The position numbers were made by a program, and so were the translations under genes. This document shows positions 8,273 to 16,580 of a stretch of 21,762 nt of DNA, piece by piece. Positions within the stretch are counted from its first letter, which is position 1. Each line of letters opens with the position of its first letter. This DNA is from Clostridiales bacterium UBA1248. Its GTDB lineage: Bacteria > Bacillota > Clostridia > Oscillospirales > CAG-272. The notes under the pieces were generated by a model. The model was not told the DNA's origin. It ran no database searches and was given only the letters and a program-made list of their open reading frames with translations. The DNA lies in assembly GCA_002308615.1 (NCBI GenBank), contig DBWC01000070.1, positions 1 through 21,762 on the forward strand. The letters run 5' to 3'.

Positions 8273-9139
8273 ATGATAAAAGAAAAAAACGTAAAAAAGA
8301 CGGTCATTGAATATCTCATAATGACCGGCGCGACGCTTATAATGGCGTGCGGTATATACTTTTTCAAATTCCCGAACAACTTTGTAATGGGCGGCGTCAG
8401 CGGTATTTCGATGATACTCGGCGCGGTGCAGAACGTCATATCCCCGGCTACCGCGATGCTCATTATAAACGCCGTGCTTATAGTGATCGGCTTTTTCGTG
8501 TTCGGGCGGAATTTCAGCGCGCGCACGGTCTACTGCAGTCTGCTTTTGTCCGGTGCGCTTGAACTTATGGAGCTTTTGTTTCCGATGAGCAAGCCGATAA
8601 CGGACGATCCGATGCTCGAGCTCGTTTTCGCCGTGGCGCTCCCCGCCGTCGGCTCGGCGCTCGTGTTCAATTTAGGGGGAACGACGGGCGGCACGGATAT
8701 AATAGCGATGATATTGAAAAAATACACGCCCTTGAACATCGGCATGGCGCTGTTCTTCGTTGACGCGGCTATCGTCGCGGCGGGCTTCTTTGTAAACGGC
8801 GCAAAAGCCGGTATGTATTCGCTCGTGGGACTGTTGATAAAAGCTCTCGTTGTCGACGTGGTGATAGAGAATATAAACATAAGCAAGTATTTCTTTATTG
8901 TCACCACAGCCCCGGAACAGGTCTGCAAATATATAAACGAAAATCTGCATAAGGGCGCGACCGTATGGGAGGGCAAGGGCTCTTATACGAATGAAAAAAA
9001 GACCGTCATAATGGCGGTCATGACGAGATCTCAGGCGATAGCGCTCCGAAATCATATAAAGGAAACGGACAAAGGCGCGTTCGTCGTTATATCTTCAACG
9101 AGCGAGATCATAGGAAAAGGGTTCAGAAGCTCGGTATAA
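8273..9139 (+). CDS. YitT-family membrane protein with C-terminal DUF2179 domain
   Basis: This 288-residue protein has several hydrophobic segments (about 11-31, 37-57, 60-78, 84-104, 116-134, 155-173, 180-198). The conserved GGTTGGTD motif lies at 135-142. A soluble C-terminal DUF2179 domain (about 205-285) ends in the family-typical GKGF. The order and length match the YitT family, inner-membrane proteins common in Bacillota whose transported substrate or function is not established. A GGAAAG ribosome site (8253-8258) lies 14 nt before the ATG, somewhat far, but no better in-frame start is apparent. The gene has its own promoter and terminator and is divergent from the glucan synthase-like gene, with which it may share regulation through the inverted repeat. 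Confidence 0.9.
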   Translation: MIKEKNVKKTVIEYLIMTGATLIMACGIYFFKFPNNFVMGGVSGISMILGAVQNVISPATAMLIINAVLIVIGFFVFGRNFSARTVYCSLLLSGALELMELLFPMSKPITDDPMLELVFAVALPAVGSALVFNLGGTTGGTDIIAMILKKYTPLNIGMALFFVDAAIVAAGFFVNGAKAGMYSLVGLLIKALVVDVVIENINISKYFFIVTTAPEQVCKYINENLHKGATVWEGKGSYTNEKKTVIMAVMTRSQAIALRNHIKETDKGAFVVISSTSEIIGKGFRSSV

Positions 9140-9168
9140 AAAAATGTCGGTTGGACCGACATTTTTTT
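9138..9168. terminator. Bidirectional intrinsic terminator between YitT and GH32/43-like genes
   Basis: A 14-bp stem, AAAAAAATGTCGGT (9138-9151) with its complement (9155-9168), has a TGG loop and A/T tracts that give a U-run in both directions. It starts within the YitT stop codon (9137-9139) and ends 1 nt before the stop of the converging gene. Confidence 0.9.
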
Positions 9169-9169
9169 A

Positions 9170-10333
9170 TCATTCTATCCTTTTCCCGACCGTCACCGTT
9201 CCATCTTCACGCCAGAACAGCTCGAACAGTTCAAGGTACTGCTCGCAGCCCGGCTCGCGCAGGCAGCTTGAGATGTACCATTTGCCCTTGAATTCAAACA
9301 CCTCCGCGCAGGACGGCACGTTTGCGGGGCAGAGCGGCGGGACAGTCCACGGTATGAGCATACCGAGGCTCTCCCAGCCCTTTACCGGATCGTCCGACAC
9401 GGCGTACGCCGTTCCGTGATCGCAGTTCGTGTAAAACATATAGTATTTTCCGCCGCGCTTCAAAACGAACGGCGATTCAAGCGCCGTATCGCATATATCG
9501 TATGTATAAGCGCCCTCGTCGCGCCAGTTTATCATATTGGCTGACGAGGCGACGCCGACGGCGGGTACGGAGCCGCGCTCCGTCTTTTTTGAGCTGCAGT
9601 AGTACATATACGCCTGTCCGTCCGTGTCGACGAACACCATTGAATCGCGGCAGTCCGACCAGTGATCAACGCCCCATTCGCACCATTTTCCCGGTTTTAA
9701 GACCGGGTTGTTTTCGTATTTTTTCCACGTGTACAGATCGTCCGATACGGCAAGGCAGATCGCCTGCGCAACGCTGTAATTCACGCCGGTATAATACATA
9801 TAATACTTTCCGTCCTTTTCGGCGACGCCGGGCGACCAGACCTGATATTCTTCATAGAGGTTTTTGTCAACGGACAGGCACGGCGGCTCGATCTTCCAGT
9901 TGATCAGATCTTCCGTTACCGCGTGACCGACGGTATCGACGGTCATAGTGTCCCATTCATATCCTATATAACCGCGGTTGTAGAAGACGTGCAGCTTCCC
10001 GTCCTTTATAACGAAGCTGTGATCGACGAGCGCGACGCCCGGCTCGGTAAATCTGCCTTTGAGCGGAAACTCGCCGCGCTCAAGCGTCTCTGTATACGTT
10101 TTGGCGCGGCTCATATAGTTTTCTACCGTATGCCCGGAGCCGAAGCCGAAGCGGCCTTTCGTCGACGCGCCGGCTGATACGTTCACGGCTCTTTCAAGCA
10201 GGATATTTACTATCGATACGGTCTTAACCGTTTCAAAATCGGTCTTCAGCTTGAAGGGCGCAAGACGCGCGCGCAGATCGCAGTAATCTGTGAAAAAATC
10301 CGGGTTGTTTTTATTTGAATTATTATCCCGCAT
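9170..10333 (-). CDS. GH32/GH43-superfamily five-bladed-propeller glycosidase, cytosolic
   Basis: The protein is 387 residues from the preferred start. Repeated propeller-blade motifs are visible: KDGKLHVFYNRG, KDGKYYMYYTG, TDGQAYMYYC, RGGKYYMFYTN and FKGKWYISS. The phrase VGHAVTEDLINWKIEPP closely resembles GH32 enzymes. Candidate acidic residues are D104 (VDHSFV), D230 (CRDSM, cf. the RDP motif) and E286 (ESPF). I cannot choose between GH32, GH43 and related clans, nor name the sugar. There is no signal peptide, so it should act inside the cell. An upstream in-frame ATG at 10345 would add four residues. The ATG at 10333 is preferred because AGGA (10339-10342) lies 5 nt before it, while the first ATG has no ribosome site. 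It is divergent from the GH38 gene, suggesting related substrates. Confidence 0.8.
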   Translation of the reverse strand: MRDNNSNKNNPDFFTDYCDLRARLAPFKLKTDFETVKTVSIVNILLERAVNVSAGASTKGRFGFGSGHTVENYMSRAKTYTETLERGEFPLKGRFTEPGVALVDHSFVIKDGKLHVFYNRGYIGYEWDTMTVDTVGHAVTEDLINWKIEPPCLSVDKNLYEEYQVWSPGVAEKDGKYYMYYTGVNYSVAQAICLAVSDDLYTWKKYENNPVLKPGKWCEWGVDHWSDCRDSMVFVDTDGQAYMYYCSSKKTERGSVPAVGVASSANMINWRDEGAYTYDICDTALESPFVLKRGGKYYMFYTNCDHGTAYAVSDDPVKGWESLGMLIPWTVPPLCPANVPSCAEVFEFKGKWYISSCLREPGCEQYLELFELFWREDGTVTVGKRIE

Positions 10334-10338
10334 ATTTA

Positions 10339-10342
10339 TCCT
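10339..10342 (-). promoter_or_regulatory. Ribosome binding site that decides the start of the GH32/43-like gene
   Basis: AGGA on the minus strand lies 5 nt before the second in-frame ATG (10333). It is inside the codons that would follow the first ATG (10345), which has only A/T-rich sequence upstream. This favours initiation at 10333. Confidence 0.6.
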
Positions 10343-10359
10343 CATATATCGTTTTTTTC

Positions 10360-10388
10360 ATTATAACATCAATTTGGTGCAAAGTCAA
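10360..10388 (-). promoter_or_regulatory. Promoter of the GH32/43-like glycosidase gene
   Basis: On the minus strand, TTGACT (10383-10388), a 17-bp spacer and a perfect TATAAT (10360-10365) preceded by TGT form a strong extended -10 promoter. The predicted start is near 10353, giving a leader of about 20 nt to the ATG at 10333. Confidence 0.88.
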
Positions 10389-10422
10389 CCGAAAAGATAA
10401 AAAAGCAAATTATAAAAAACAG

Positions 10423-10451
10423 TTGACATAAAAAATTCATTGTGGTATACT
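10423..10451 (+). promoter_or_regulatory. Promoter of the GH38 alpha-mannosidase gene
   Basis: A consensus TTGACA (10423-10428), a 17-bp spacer and TATACT (10446-10451) preceded by TGG form an extended -10 promoter. Its -35 is 34 bp from the -35 of the divergent glycosidase promoter, so one regulator could cover both. AGGAG (10483-10487), 7 nt before the ATG, is the ribosome site. Confidence 0.9.
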
Positions 10452-10459
10452 CTAACTAA

Positions 10460-10476
10460 AGAAATACAACATTTCT
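10460..10476. promoter_or_regulatory. Small inverted repeat in the GH38 leader
   Basis: AGAAAT (10460-10465) and ATTTCT (10471-10476) are inverted around ACAAC, starting at or just after the predicted transcription start (about 10458). It could be a 5' stem-loop or a repressor site at the start point; a 6-bp A/T-rich stem is weak. Confidence 0.3.
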
Positions 10477-10494
10477 GAAAGTAGGAGTAAAAGG

Positions 10495-13400
10495 ATGAAA
10501 AAACAAAAGAAAAAACTGTTTGTCGTATCAAACGCACACCTTGACACACAATGGAACTGGACCATTCAGGACACTATAAGAGACTGCGTCAAAAACACAC
10601 TGGAGCAAAACTTTGCGTTATTTGAAAAATTCCCTCATTACGTAATGAACTTTGAGGGCGCTTTCAGATACAAGCTCGCAAAGGAATACTATCCCGACCT
10701 GTACGAGAAGATGAAAGAGTATATCAAGGAAGGCCGCTGGAACGTAGCCGGCAGCCAGTGGGACGCATCCGATACGAACGTCCCGTCCTCCGAGGCTTTC
10801 ATGCGTCAGATCTTATACGGAAACGGCTTTTTCGAATCCGAGTTTGGCAAAAAGAGCGAGGATATATTCTTAACGGACTGCTTCGGCTTCCGCTATTCGC
10901 TGCCGTCCATCGCCGCGCACATGGGCTTGAAGGGCTTTTCAACGCAGAAGCTCGTCTGGGGCGTCGGCTCTCCGATATACAATAAAGACGGCTCCGTCTC
11001 CCGCCCGATGCCCGATAAGGACGCGCCGAGAATGGATTTGGGCAAATGGATAGGACCGGACGGCAACTTTGTTTTAGGCTCGTTCTTATGCGGCGACTAT
11101 ACGCTAAGATTTGAAAACGACGAGCAGAAGCGCCCGCTCCACGACAGAGAAGAATATTTAAAACAGATAGAAAACAACGAAAAATACACAGGCGTACCGT
11201 CAAAGATGATGTATTTCGGCACGGGCGACTACGGCGGATCCGCGACCGAAGAATCCGCGAAAATGTTGAACGACGCGGTAGAGCAGAACGGCGACGGTCA
11301 GGCGTTCGACGTCGTTGCGGCCTCGTCCGACGGCATTTTCAAGAGCCTTACGCAGAAGCAGATAGACGAGATGCCCGCGTACCGCGGCAATCTGCTCATA
11401 CCGCACGGCTACGGCTCGCTCACCTCTCACACGATAAACAAGCGCTGGAACAGAAAGAGCGAGCAGCTCGCGGACGCGGCGGAAAGAGCGGCGTCGACCG
11501 CAAAATGGCTCGGCGTCAGATATCCGAAAGAGAGAATTGATTTTGCCTGGAAGCTGTTCTTGTGGCATCAGTTCCACGACGATCTGCCCGGCACGTCTAT
11601 CTTAAATGCTTACAGATTCACGTATAACGATTACGTCATAGCTCAGAATATACTTGCAGCGGAGCTTTCCGCGTCCGCGGACGCCGTTATAGCAAAGCTG
11701 AAGACGGACGTTTCCGGCACACCCGCCGTCGTCTACAACCCCGTTTCTTACGGGCGTCGGGACACGGTCAGATTCCCGCTGCCGGACGGCGTCGCCTGCG
11801 CCAGAGTATATACCGCTGACGGAGTCGAGGTCCCGTCGCAGATCTCCGGCAAGGATATCGTATTTGAGGCTTCTGTCAAACCGGTCAGCTTCACGGTCTA
11901 TAATATCGTACCGTCGGATACGCCGTGCGATATGGACACGGGTCTTTCCGTATCATTGTCCGGCCTTGAAAACGACAGATACATAGTTGAAATAAACGGC
12001 GACGGCAATATCTGCATGATCTTTGACAAAAAACTCGGTAAAGAGCTTTTGTCCGCTCCGTCTTCGCTCGGCATACGTGAGGACAACAACGAACGCTGGC
12101 CGTCGTGGGAGATCAAATACGAGGATACGAAGCTGCCGTTTACGGACGTCGGCGGCGTATGCTCCGTTGAAGTTGTTGAAAACGGTCCCGCGCTCGCCGC
12201 TCTGCGCATAACAAGACGCGAAAACGGCTCCGAATACGTGCAGACCGTATCGCTTGCCGCCAACGGGCAGAGAGTAAACGTAGATAACGAAGTACAGTGG
12301 CACAACCGTATGAAGCTTTTGTCCGCCGGCTTCCCGCTCACCGCTTCAAATCCGGTCGCTGCCTTTGACCTCGGTCTCGGCTGCGATATAGGCGGTGACA
12401 CGGATTCCTTCCCGTATTTCCAGCACCTCGTTCATCAGTGGGCGGATCTTACGGACAAGGACGGCAAATTCGGCGTATCGATCTTGAACGACTGCAAATA
12501 CGGCATGGAAAAGCCGGACGACAATACGTTAAGACTCACGCTCATTCACACGCCGAAAGGCGATTTCAGCGACGATTCAAAGCAGAGCTGGCAGGATAAC
12601 GGAAGAAACATTTTCGCATACGCTGTCACTTCTCACGGCGCCGACAGAAAAGCGACCGTGGCGGAGGCCGCCTGCTTCAACAGTCCGCTCTTAGCGTTTG
12701 CCGCGGATAAGCACGCCGGCAGAAGAACGGAATTATCGTTTGCGTCCGTAAACAACAAAAACGTTATAATCCGCTGCATCAAGCGCGAGGAAAAAGGCGA
12801 CCGCCTCATCGTTCGCGTTCAGGAGACCTCGGGCTTTGAGCAGAAGAACGTAAGAGTAAGACTGCAGCCCGATATAATAAAAGTCACGGAAACGAACGGA
12901 TACGAGGATGAAATAAAGAAAATATCAAACGAAAAGCATACGTTTTCGTTTGATATGACGCCGTATTCGGTAAAGACCTTTGCGATTAAGATCAAAGAAA
13001 AACCGCACACGGACAGAGCCGGTACGCCCGTAGCGCTTGAATACGATAAGCGCGTGACTACGCCGTGCGGAGATTTCACCAAAGCTGAATTCGGAAAAGG
13101 TATATCCATACCGGAGGAGCTGTTTGAAAAAACCGCGGTATGCGGCGGCATAGAGTTTAAAATGGGCAATAAGGGCAGGAAAAACGCCGTCGTCTGCCGC
13201 GGTCAGAAGATAAAAATGCCCGCTAAGGCGAAAAAGGTGTTTATACTCGCCGCAAGCGCGGACGGAGACAGAATAGCGACGTTTGCCGCAGGAAAAGCGA
13301 AAGTAAAATTCAGCGTGCCCGATTTCAGCGAGAACGTGGGCGGCTGGGACCAGGTCGCCGCGGGCGATAAAGCGTTCATCAAGCGTGAAACGGTCGGTAT

Positions 13401-13602
13401 AAGCTACTCGCACACGCACGACAAGGACGGAGACAGACTTTACAAGTTCGCAAACGTGTTCATGTACGAGATAGATCTGGATAACGCCCGTACGCTCACT
13501 CTGCCGAAGGACGAGAATATAATCGTTTTGGCAGCGACTGCGGTAAAGGACGGCGTATATAACGCCAAACCCGCGCAGCCGCTGTATGATACGGTGAAAT
13601 AA
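10495..13602 (+). CDS. GH38-family alpha-mannosidase, cytosolic
   Basis: This 1035-residue protein is of typical length for bacterial GH38. The N-terminal metal-site motif NAHLDTQWNWT (H15, D17) is present. The predicted nucleophile is D128 in LTDCFGFRYSLP, and the late metal/active-site motif LWHQFHDDLPGTS has H358, H361 and D362-D363. The middle and C-terminal parts are beta-sandwich-like, as in the family. GH38 enzymes are Zn-dependent retaining alpha-mannosidases; specificity (alpha-1,2/1,3/1,6, or another sugar) is not evident. There is no signal peptide, so it should act on imported oligosaccharides. The start at 10495 has AGGAG 7 nt upstream and a strong extended -10 promoter. The gene is divergent from the GH32/43-like glycosidase; no sugar transporter lies in the window. 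Confidence 0.92.
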   Translation: MKKQKKKLFVVSNAHLDTQWNWTIQDTIRDCVKNTLEQNFALFEKFPHYVMNFEGAFRYKLAKEYYPDLYEKMKEYIKEGRWNVAGSQWDASDTNVPSSEAFMRQILYGNGFFESEFGKKSEDIFLTDCFGFRYSLPSIAAHMGLKGFSTQKLVWGVGSPIYNKDGSVSRPMPDKDAPRMDLGKWIGPDGNFVLGSFLCGDYTLRFENDEQKRPLHDREEYLKQIENNEKYTGVPSKMMYFGTGDYGGSATEESAKMLNDAVEQNGDGQAFDVVAASSDGIFKSLTQKQIDEMPAYRGNLLIPHGYGSLTSHTINKRWNRKSEQLADAAERAASTAKWLGVRYPKERIDFAWKLFLWHQFHDDLPGTSILNAYRFTYNDYVIAQNILAAELSASADAVIAKLKTDVSGTPAVVYNPVSYGRRDTVRFPLPDGVACARVYTADGVEVPSQISGKDIVFEASVKPVSFTVYNIVPSDTPCDMDTGLSVSLSGLENDRYIVEINGDGNICMIFDKKLGKELLSAPSSLGIREDNNERWPSWEIKYEDTKLPFTDVGGVCSVEVVENGPALAALRITRRENGSEYVQTVSLAANGQRVNVDNEVQWHNRMKLLSAGFPLTASNPVAAFDLGLGCDIGGDTDSFPYFQHLVHQWADLTDKDGKFGVSILNDCKYGMEKPDDNTLRLTLIHTPKGDFSDDSKQSWQDNGRNIFAYAVTSHGADRKATVAEAACFNSPLLAFAADKHAGRRTELSFASVNNKNVIIRCIKREEKGDRLIVRVQETSGFEQKNVRVRLQPDIIKVTETNGYEDEIKKISNEKHTFSFDMTPYSVKTFAIKIKEKPHTDRAGTPVALEYDKRVTTPCGDFTKAEFGKGISIPEELFEKTAVCGGIEFKMGNKGRKNAVVCRGQKIKMPAKAKKVFILAASADGDRIATFAAGKAKVKFSVPDFSENVGGWDQVAAGDKAFIKRETVGISYSHTHDKDGDRLYKFANVFMYEIDLDNARTLTLPKDENIIVLAATAVKDGVYNAKPAQPLYDTVK

Positions 13603-13604
13603 CT

Positions 13605-13627
13605 GTAGGGGAGTGTCTCCCCTCCCG
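13605..13627. repeat. GC-rich hairpin element just after the GH38 stop
   Basis: GGGGAG (13608-13613) pairs perfectly with CTCCCC (13617-13622) around TGT. The hairpin sits between TGTA and TCCCG and starts 2 nt after the stop codon's last base. The phrase TGTAGGGG...CCCG resembles short intergenic hairpin repeats I associate with Clostridia genomes, but I could not search for other copies. No T-run follows directly, so it is distinct from the terminator that comes next. Confidence 0.45.
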
Positions 13628-13637
13628 AATTAAAAAT

Positions 13638-13664
13638 CAAGGGCGACCGAATAGGTCGCCCTTG
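13638..13664. terminator. Bidirectional intrinsic terminator between GH38 and phosphatase genes
   Basis: An 11-bp perfect stem, CAAGGGCGACC (13638-13648) with GGTCGCCCTTG (13654-13664), has loop GAATA. On the plus strand it is followed by a T-rich stretch. On the minus strand it is followed by TTGATTTTTAATT. It separates the convergent GH38 gene and four-gene operon. Confidence 0.88.
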
Positions 13665-13669
13665 TTATA

Positions 13670-15598
13670 CTATTTTATTTCTTTAAACGACGTTTTTGAT
13701 CTTAAAAACGTTTTATCTTTACAAACGTAATATCGCACACCGTTATTCGTAAAACTGAAATCCTTTGTTATTGTGATCTGCATCTCTTTTCCTTTAAGAT
13801 ATTCCGACAGCCAGCCGGTGTGTATGAGAAGCGACACCGTGTTGTCCTGGCAGAGGATCGTTATCGGGACTTTGTGGCGGTCAACGCTGCTGCCGGGGAA
13901 TTCGGAGAACGTGTATCTGCTCATATCCTGCTGATTCAGTTCTTTGATCGATACTCCGTTTATTAGTATATTCGCTTCAACGTCCGGGAATTCGTTTTGC
14001 CTTGAATGGAAATGGTATTCTATCCCGTCAAAAATACCGTACGGATAAGACATGAATACGTACGTATAATACGTACCGGACGGCCCCGCAACGCTGTGAG
14101 TGACGGACAGACCCTCAGTTATATCCGCTTCATCTATCATAATGCGGAAATTCAGATGATTGCCGTCTTCAAACGTTACGGTTCCGGCAAAGCTGCCTTT
14201 TCCTATGGCTTTAACGTCGGCTTCCGGTATTGTTATATTTTTTCCGTCCTGCACATATGACACGTCTTTGTCGTTTATTTTTACCGCGGATACGTCGTAT
14301 TCTTCAAGCAGGGTGAGCTTAAGATCGCCGCCCTTTGCCGTGCCGTATTCAAACTCTCTGTCCTTTAGCTCGTACGCCGGCTTTTCAACGAATCCGTCGG
14401 GGTCGAGCCCGAGCATTATCGCTTTGATACCGTATATCTCCTGCTTTGACAGACCGATGGATAATAGATAGTTTTCCGTCTTTTCACTTACTGTATCTCC
14501 GTTAAAACGGTCGAGGTTGTCTAAAACCGGCATGAGCTTTGCCTTTGATCTTTCTCCGACTTTAGAAAAAGACGTCAGCTCAAAATCCTGTATTATCTCT
14601 TCCCGTTTTACTCCGAGAAGCGAAAGCAGTATCGCCGCTACCGTTCCCGTTCTGTCCGCGCCGGCGGAGCAGTGAAAATATATCGGATAATTGTTTTTAT
14701 CCGCAAACGCGCGGAAGACCTTTGCGTAAAGGCTTGCCTGATCCTTATAGAAGGCCCCGTGAAAGTTTATCACCGGCACCTGCAGATAGTTTTCGGCGCT
14801 TTGCAGCGCGGACGTTGTTCTGCTGCAGTTTTCGCTTGTGCCGCGCAGATCAAGCTCGGTTTTTACGCCGACCTCGTCGTTAAAATACTTTTTACCCGCG
14901 GCGGTAAGCGTGATCTTGTCCGCGTTTACGCAGTCGTCGAGCGCGGAGCCGCGGAAGACCATATCCTGAAGCACGGTATGTCCGTCCTCCGTAACGTAGC
15001 CGCCGAGATCGCGCACGTTGCCGTAATGCCCTCCGACGTTTAACACCCTCGGACCGAGAGACGACGTGGAAAAAGACACGGTATCCGATACGGACGCGTT
15101 TTCCGTCAGCGCCGTTATACGGACGTAGTATTTCGTCGCTTTGTTGAGATTCGTCAGCTTTCGCTTTGTCGTTATGCCCGTAAGCGAGACAGATACGCTG
15201 CCCGAAAGATCTTCGTTTTTCGAGCATTCGAAAACGTAGGATAAGACCTTTTCTTCTCCGTTATATTCCCATTCTATGACAAGATCCTTGTGCTGATCGT
15301 CGGAGCCGTCCGTGTAATCGCTTACAACGGCGTCCGCTCCCGCTTCAAGATACGCTCTGACGCTGTCGGTATAAGTATATACCGTATCGCCTACCGGCTT
15401 TATCTTTAAGCTTCCGTTTACGGCAGGCGCTTCTGTTTCGGTCTCGGTTTCGACGGGTTCCGCCGTAACGGTATCTGTTACCGCGACGGTCGCTGCCGCC
15501 TCCGTCTCCTGCGGCGTCTGCAAGCAGGCGGGTATCCCCGGCACGGTGAGTATGAGTATCAGCGCGAATACGCGGATAAATAAACCGTGTTTTTTCAT
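13670..15598 (-). CDS. Secreted tyrosine-phosphatase-like lipoprotein (Y_phosphatase3 type)
   Basis: This 642-residue protein starts with a basic then hydrophobic signal (residues 2-24) and Cys25 in GIPAC. This is a possible lipoprotein site, although Pro at -2 is unusual. A Thr/Glu-rich linker (about 38-58) follows, then a fibronectin-like region (about 65-180). The phosphatase domain (about 183-360) has NVRDLGG (194-200), ELDLRG (248-253) and the complete P-loop HCSAGADRTGT with C310 and R316. The ~260-residue C-terminal region is unrecognised. Family members are PTP-like and dephosphorylate phosphotyrosine or other phosphoesters; the substrate here is unknown. It is the last gene of the operon. 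Its ATG lies 2 nt after the preceding stop with no clear ribosome site, which suggests translational coupling. Confidence 0.85.
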   Translation of the reverse strand: MKKHGLFIRVFALILILTVPGIPACLQTPQETEAAATVAVTDTVTAEPVETETETEAPAVNGSLKIKPVGDTVYTYTDSVRAYLEAGADAVVSDYTDGSDDQHKDLVIEWEYNGEEKVLSYVFECSKNEDLSGSVSVSLTGITTKRKLTNLNKATKYYVRITALTENASVSDTVSFSTSSLGPRVLNVGGHYGNVRDLGGYVTEDGHTVLQDMVFRGSALDDCVNADKITLTAAGKKYFNDEVGVKTELDLRGTSENCSRTTSALQSAENYLQVPVINFHGAFYKDQASLYAKVFRAFADKNNYPIYFHCSAGADRTGTVAAILLSLLGVKREEIIQDFELTSFSKVGERSKAKLMPVLDNLDRFNGDTVSEKTENYLLSIGLSKQEIYGIKAIMLGLDPDGFVEKPAYELKDREFEYGTAKGGDLKLTLLEEYDVSAVKINDKDVSYVQDGKNITIPEADVKAIGKGSFAGTVTFEDGNHLNFRIMIDEADITEGLSVTHSVAGPSGTYYTYVFMSYPYGIFDGIEYHFHSRQNEFPDVEANILINGVSIKELNQQDMSRYTFSEFPGSSVDRHKVPITILCQDNTVSLLIHTGWLSEYLKGKEMQITITKDFSFTNNGVRYYVCKDKTFLRSKTSFKEIK

Positions 15599-15600
15599 GT

Positions 15601-16005
15601 TCAGGTCGTAAGCCGCGCTTTTAAGGCGGCGTATCCCTGTTCCGTATCGTCTGTAAAAGCCACGGCTTTTTCCATGGGGCAGGTGTCCGTGCCCTGACGG
15701 TTTATAATGGCGTCCGTAAGCGTACCGTACGTGTAAGGGATCTTATGAGATGAAAGAAATTCGGCACCGGCGCGCGAGATCGTTTCTGCGTAGACCTCCG
15801 TTATACCGGCTTTGACAAACAGCATCGCGGCGGCTTTGCCGACTATCAGATCGGCGGCGGAATACCCTTTTAAATCGCGGTTCTCGGAAATGAACCTCAT
15901 CATAGGCGATATGCCGCGTCCGTCGTCCGTGAAAAACCCGCCGTTTCTGCACAGACATATCGAATGGCCGGGCAGATTCTTTTTCGCCAGCTCTATATCA
16001 GTCAT
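15601..16005 (-). CDS. DUF1893-family protein
   Basis: This 134-residue cytosolic protein matches the DUF1893 family (Thermotoga TM1506-like). It shows the conserved GYSAADLIVGKAAAMLFVKAGI core (about 48-69) and the signature GTDTCPMEKAV with C109. The family adopts a cytidine-deaminase-like fold, but its biochemical function is not established to my knowledge. The gene overlaps the end of the ECF S-component gene by 8 nt (ATGACTGA) and is followed after 2 nt by the phosphatase gene. Translation is therefore probably coupled on both sides; its own ribosome site is weak. The S-component neighbour suggests a role linked to whatever small molecule that transporter imports (inference). Confidence 0.85.
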   Translation of the reverse strand: MTDIELAKKNLPGHSICLCRNGGFFTDDGRGISPMMRFISENRDLKGYSAADLIVGKAAAMLFVKAGITEVYAETISRAGAEFLSSHKIPYTYGTLTDAIINRQGTDTCPMEKAVAFTDDTEQGYAALKARLTT

Positions 16006-16579
16006 TTTTATCTTTTTTCATAAGTGCGCGCAGTCCTATCATTATGACCGGTGCGAGCACCGCCTGCACGCCGAGCCCCGCGAGCCCCGTCACTATCTGT
16101 CCCCGGATCACCTGCGGCGTAAACGGAACAAAGGACTGACATATCACCACGGCTAAAAGGAATACGAGCCTGCCCGCGACCTGCGCGGAGATGACCGCCG
16201 GAAACGCCCATAAGCCGTTTTTTGAAATTAGCTTTGTAAACAGTCCGGATACCGCCGCGAATACCGCAAGCTCAAGTATCATAAACGGCAGACGCGCCGC
16301 CGCCGGCATGGCGCTGCCCATCGCGGACGTTATCGCAAAGCTCACAAGCGGCGAGAGTATGCCGACGGCAAGTCCCCACCGCAAGCCCAGAAGACAGCCC
16401 GCCAGAAGCACCGGAAGATACATTGGAAGCCACTTTACGCCTCCCGGCTGTCCGAGCGCCGCGTGCACTATCTGCGGAAGTATGACCGCGAGCACGATAA
16501 GGCTTGCGGATATAATGGTCTTATAAGTGACTTTCATCTTAAACGTCACGTTGTTTTGCGTCAATACGTTTTCAAACAT
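15998..16579 (-). CDS. ECF transporter S component-like membrane protein
   Basis: This small integral membrane protein of 193 residues has about six hydrophobic segments (roughly 22-42, 51-65, 67-86, 97-117, 123-148, 160-184). The length and topology suit a substrate-binding S component of an energy-coupling-factor vitamin/cofactor importer. The family is inferred from overall look rather than a decisive motif. No EcfA/EcfT genes are in the window, so it would use a shared module encoded elsewhere. The start at 16579 is well supported: GGAGGG (16585-16590), inside the last codons of the reductase gene, lies 5 nt upstream, and the reductase stop is 1 nt before the ATG. A later Met at residue 15 has no comparable site. 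The substrate is unknown. Confidence 0.7.
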   Translation of the reverse strand: MFENVLTQNNVTFKMKVTYKTIISASLIVLAVILPQIVHAALGQPGGVKWLPMYLPVLLAGCLLGLRWGLAVGILSPLVSFAITSAMGSAMPAAARLPFMILELAVFAAVSGLFTKLISKNGLWAFPAVISAQVAGRLVFLLAVVICQSFVPFTPQVIRGQIVTGLAGLGVQAVLAPVIMIGLRALMKKDKND

Positions 16580-16580
16580 T

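Noticed and set aside
8530..8976. Minus-strand reading frame opposite the YitT-family gene
   Set aside because: It is the antisense shadow of a recognisable membrane protein; its Thr/Ser/Pro-rich composition and lack of a promoter or ribosome site argue against coding.
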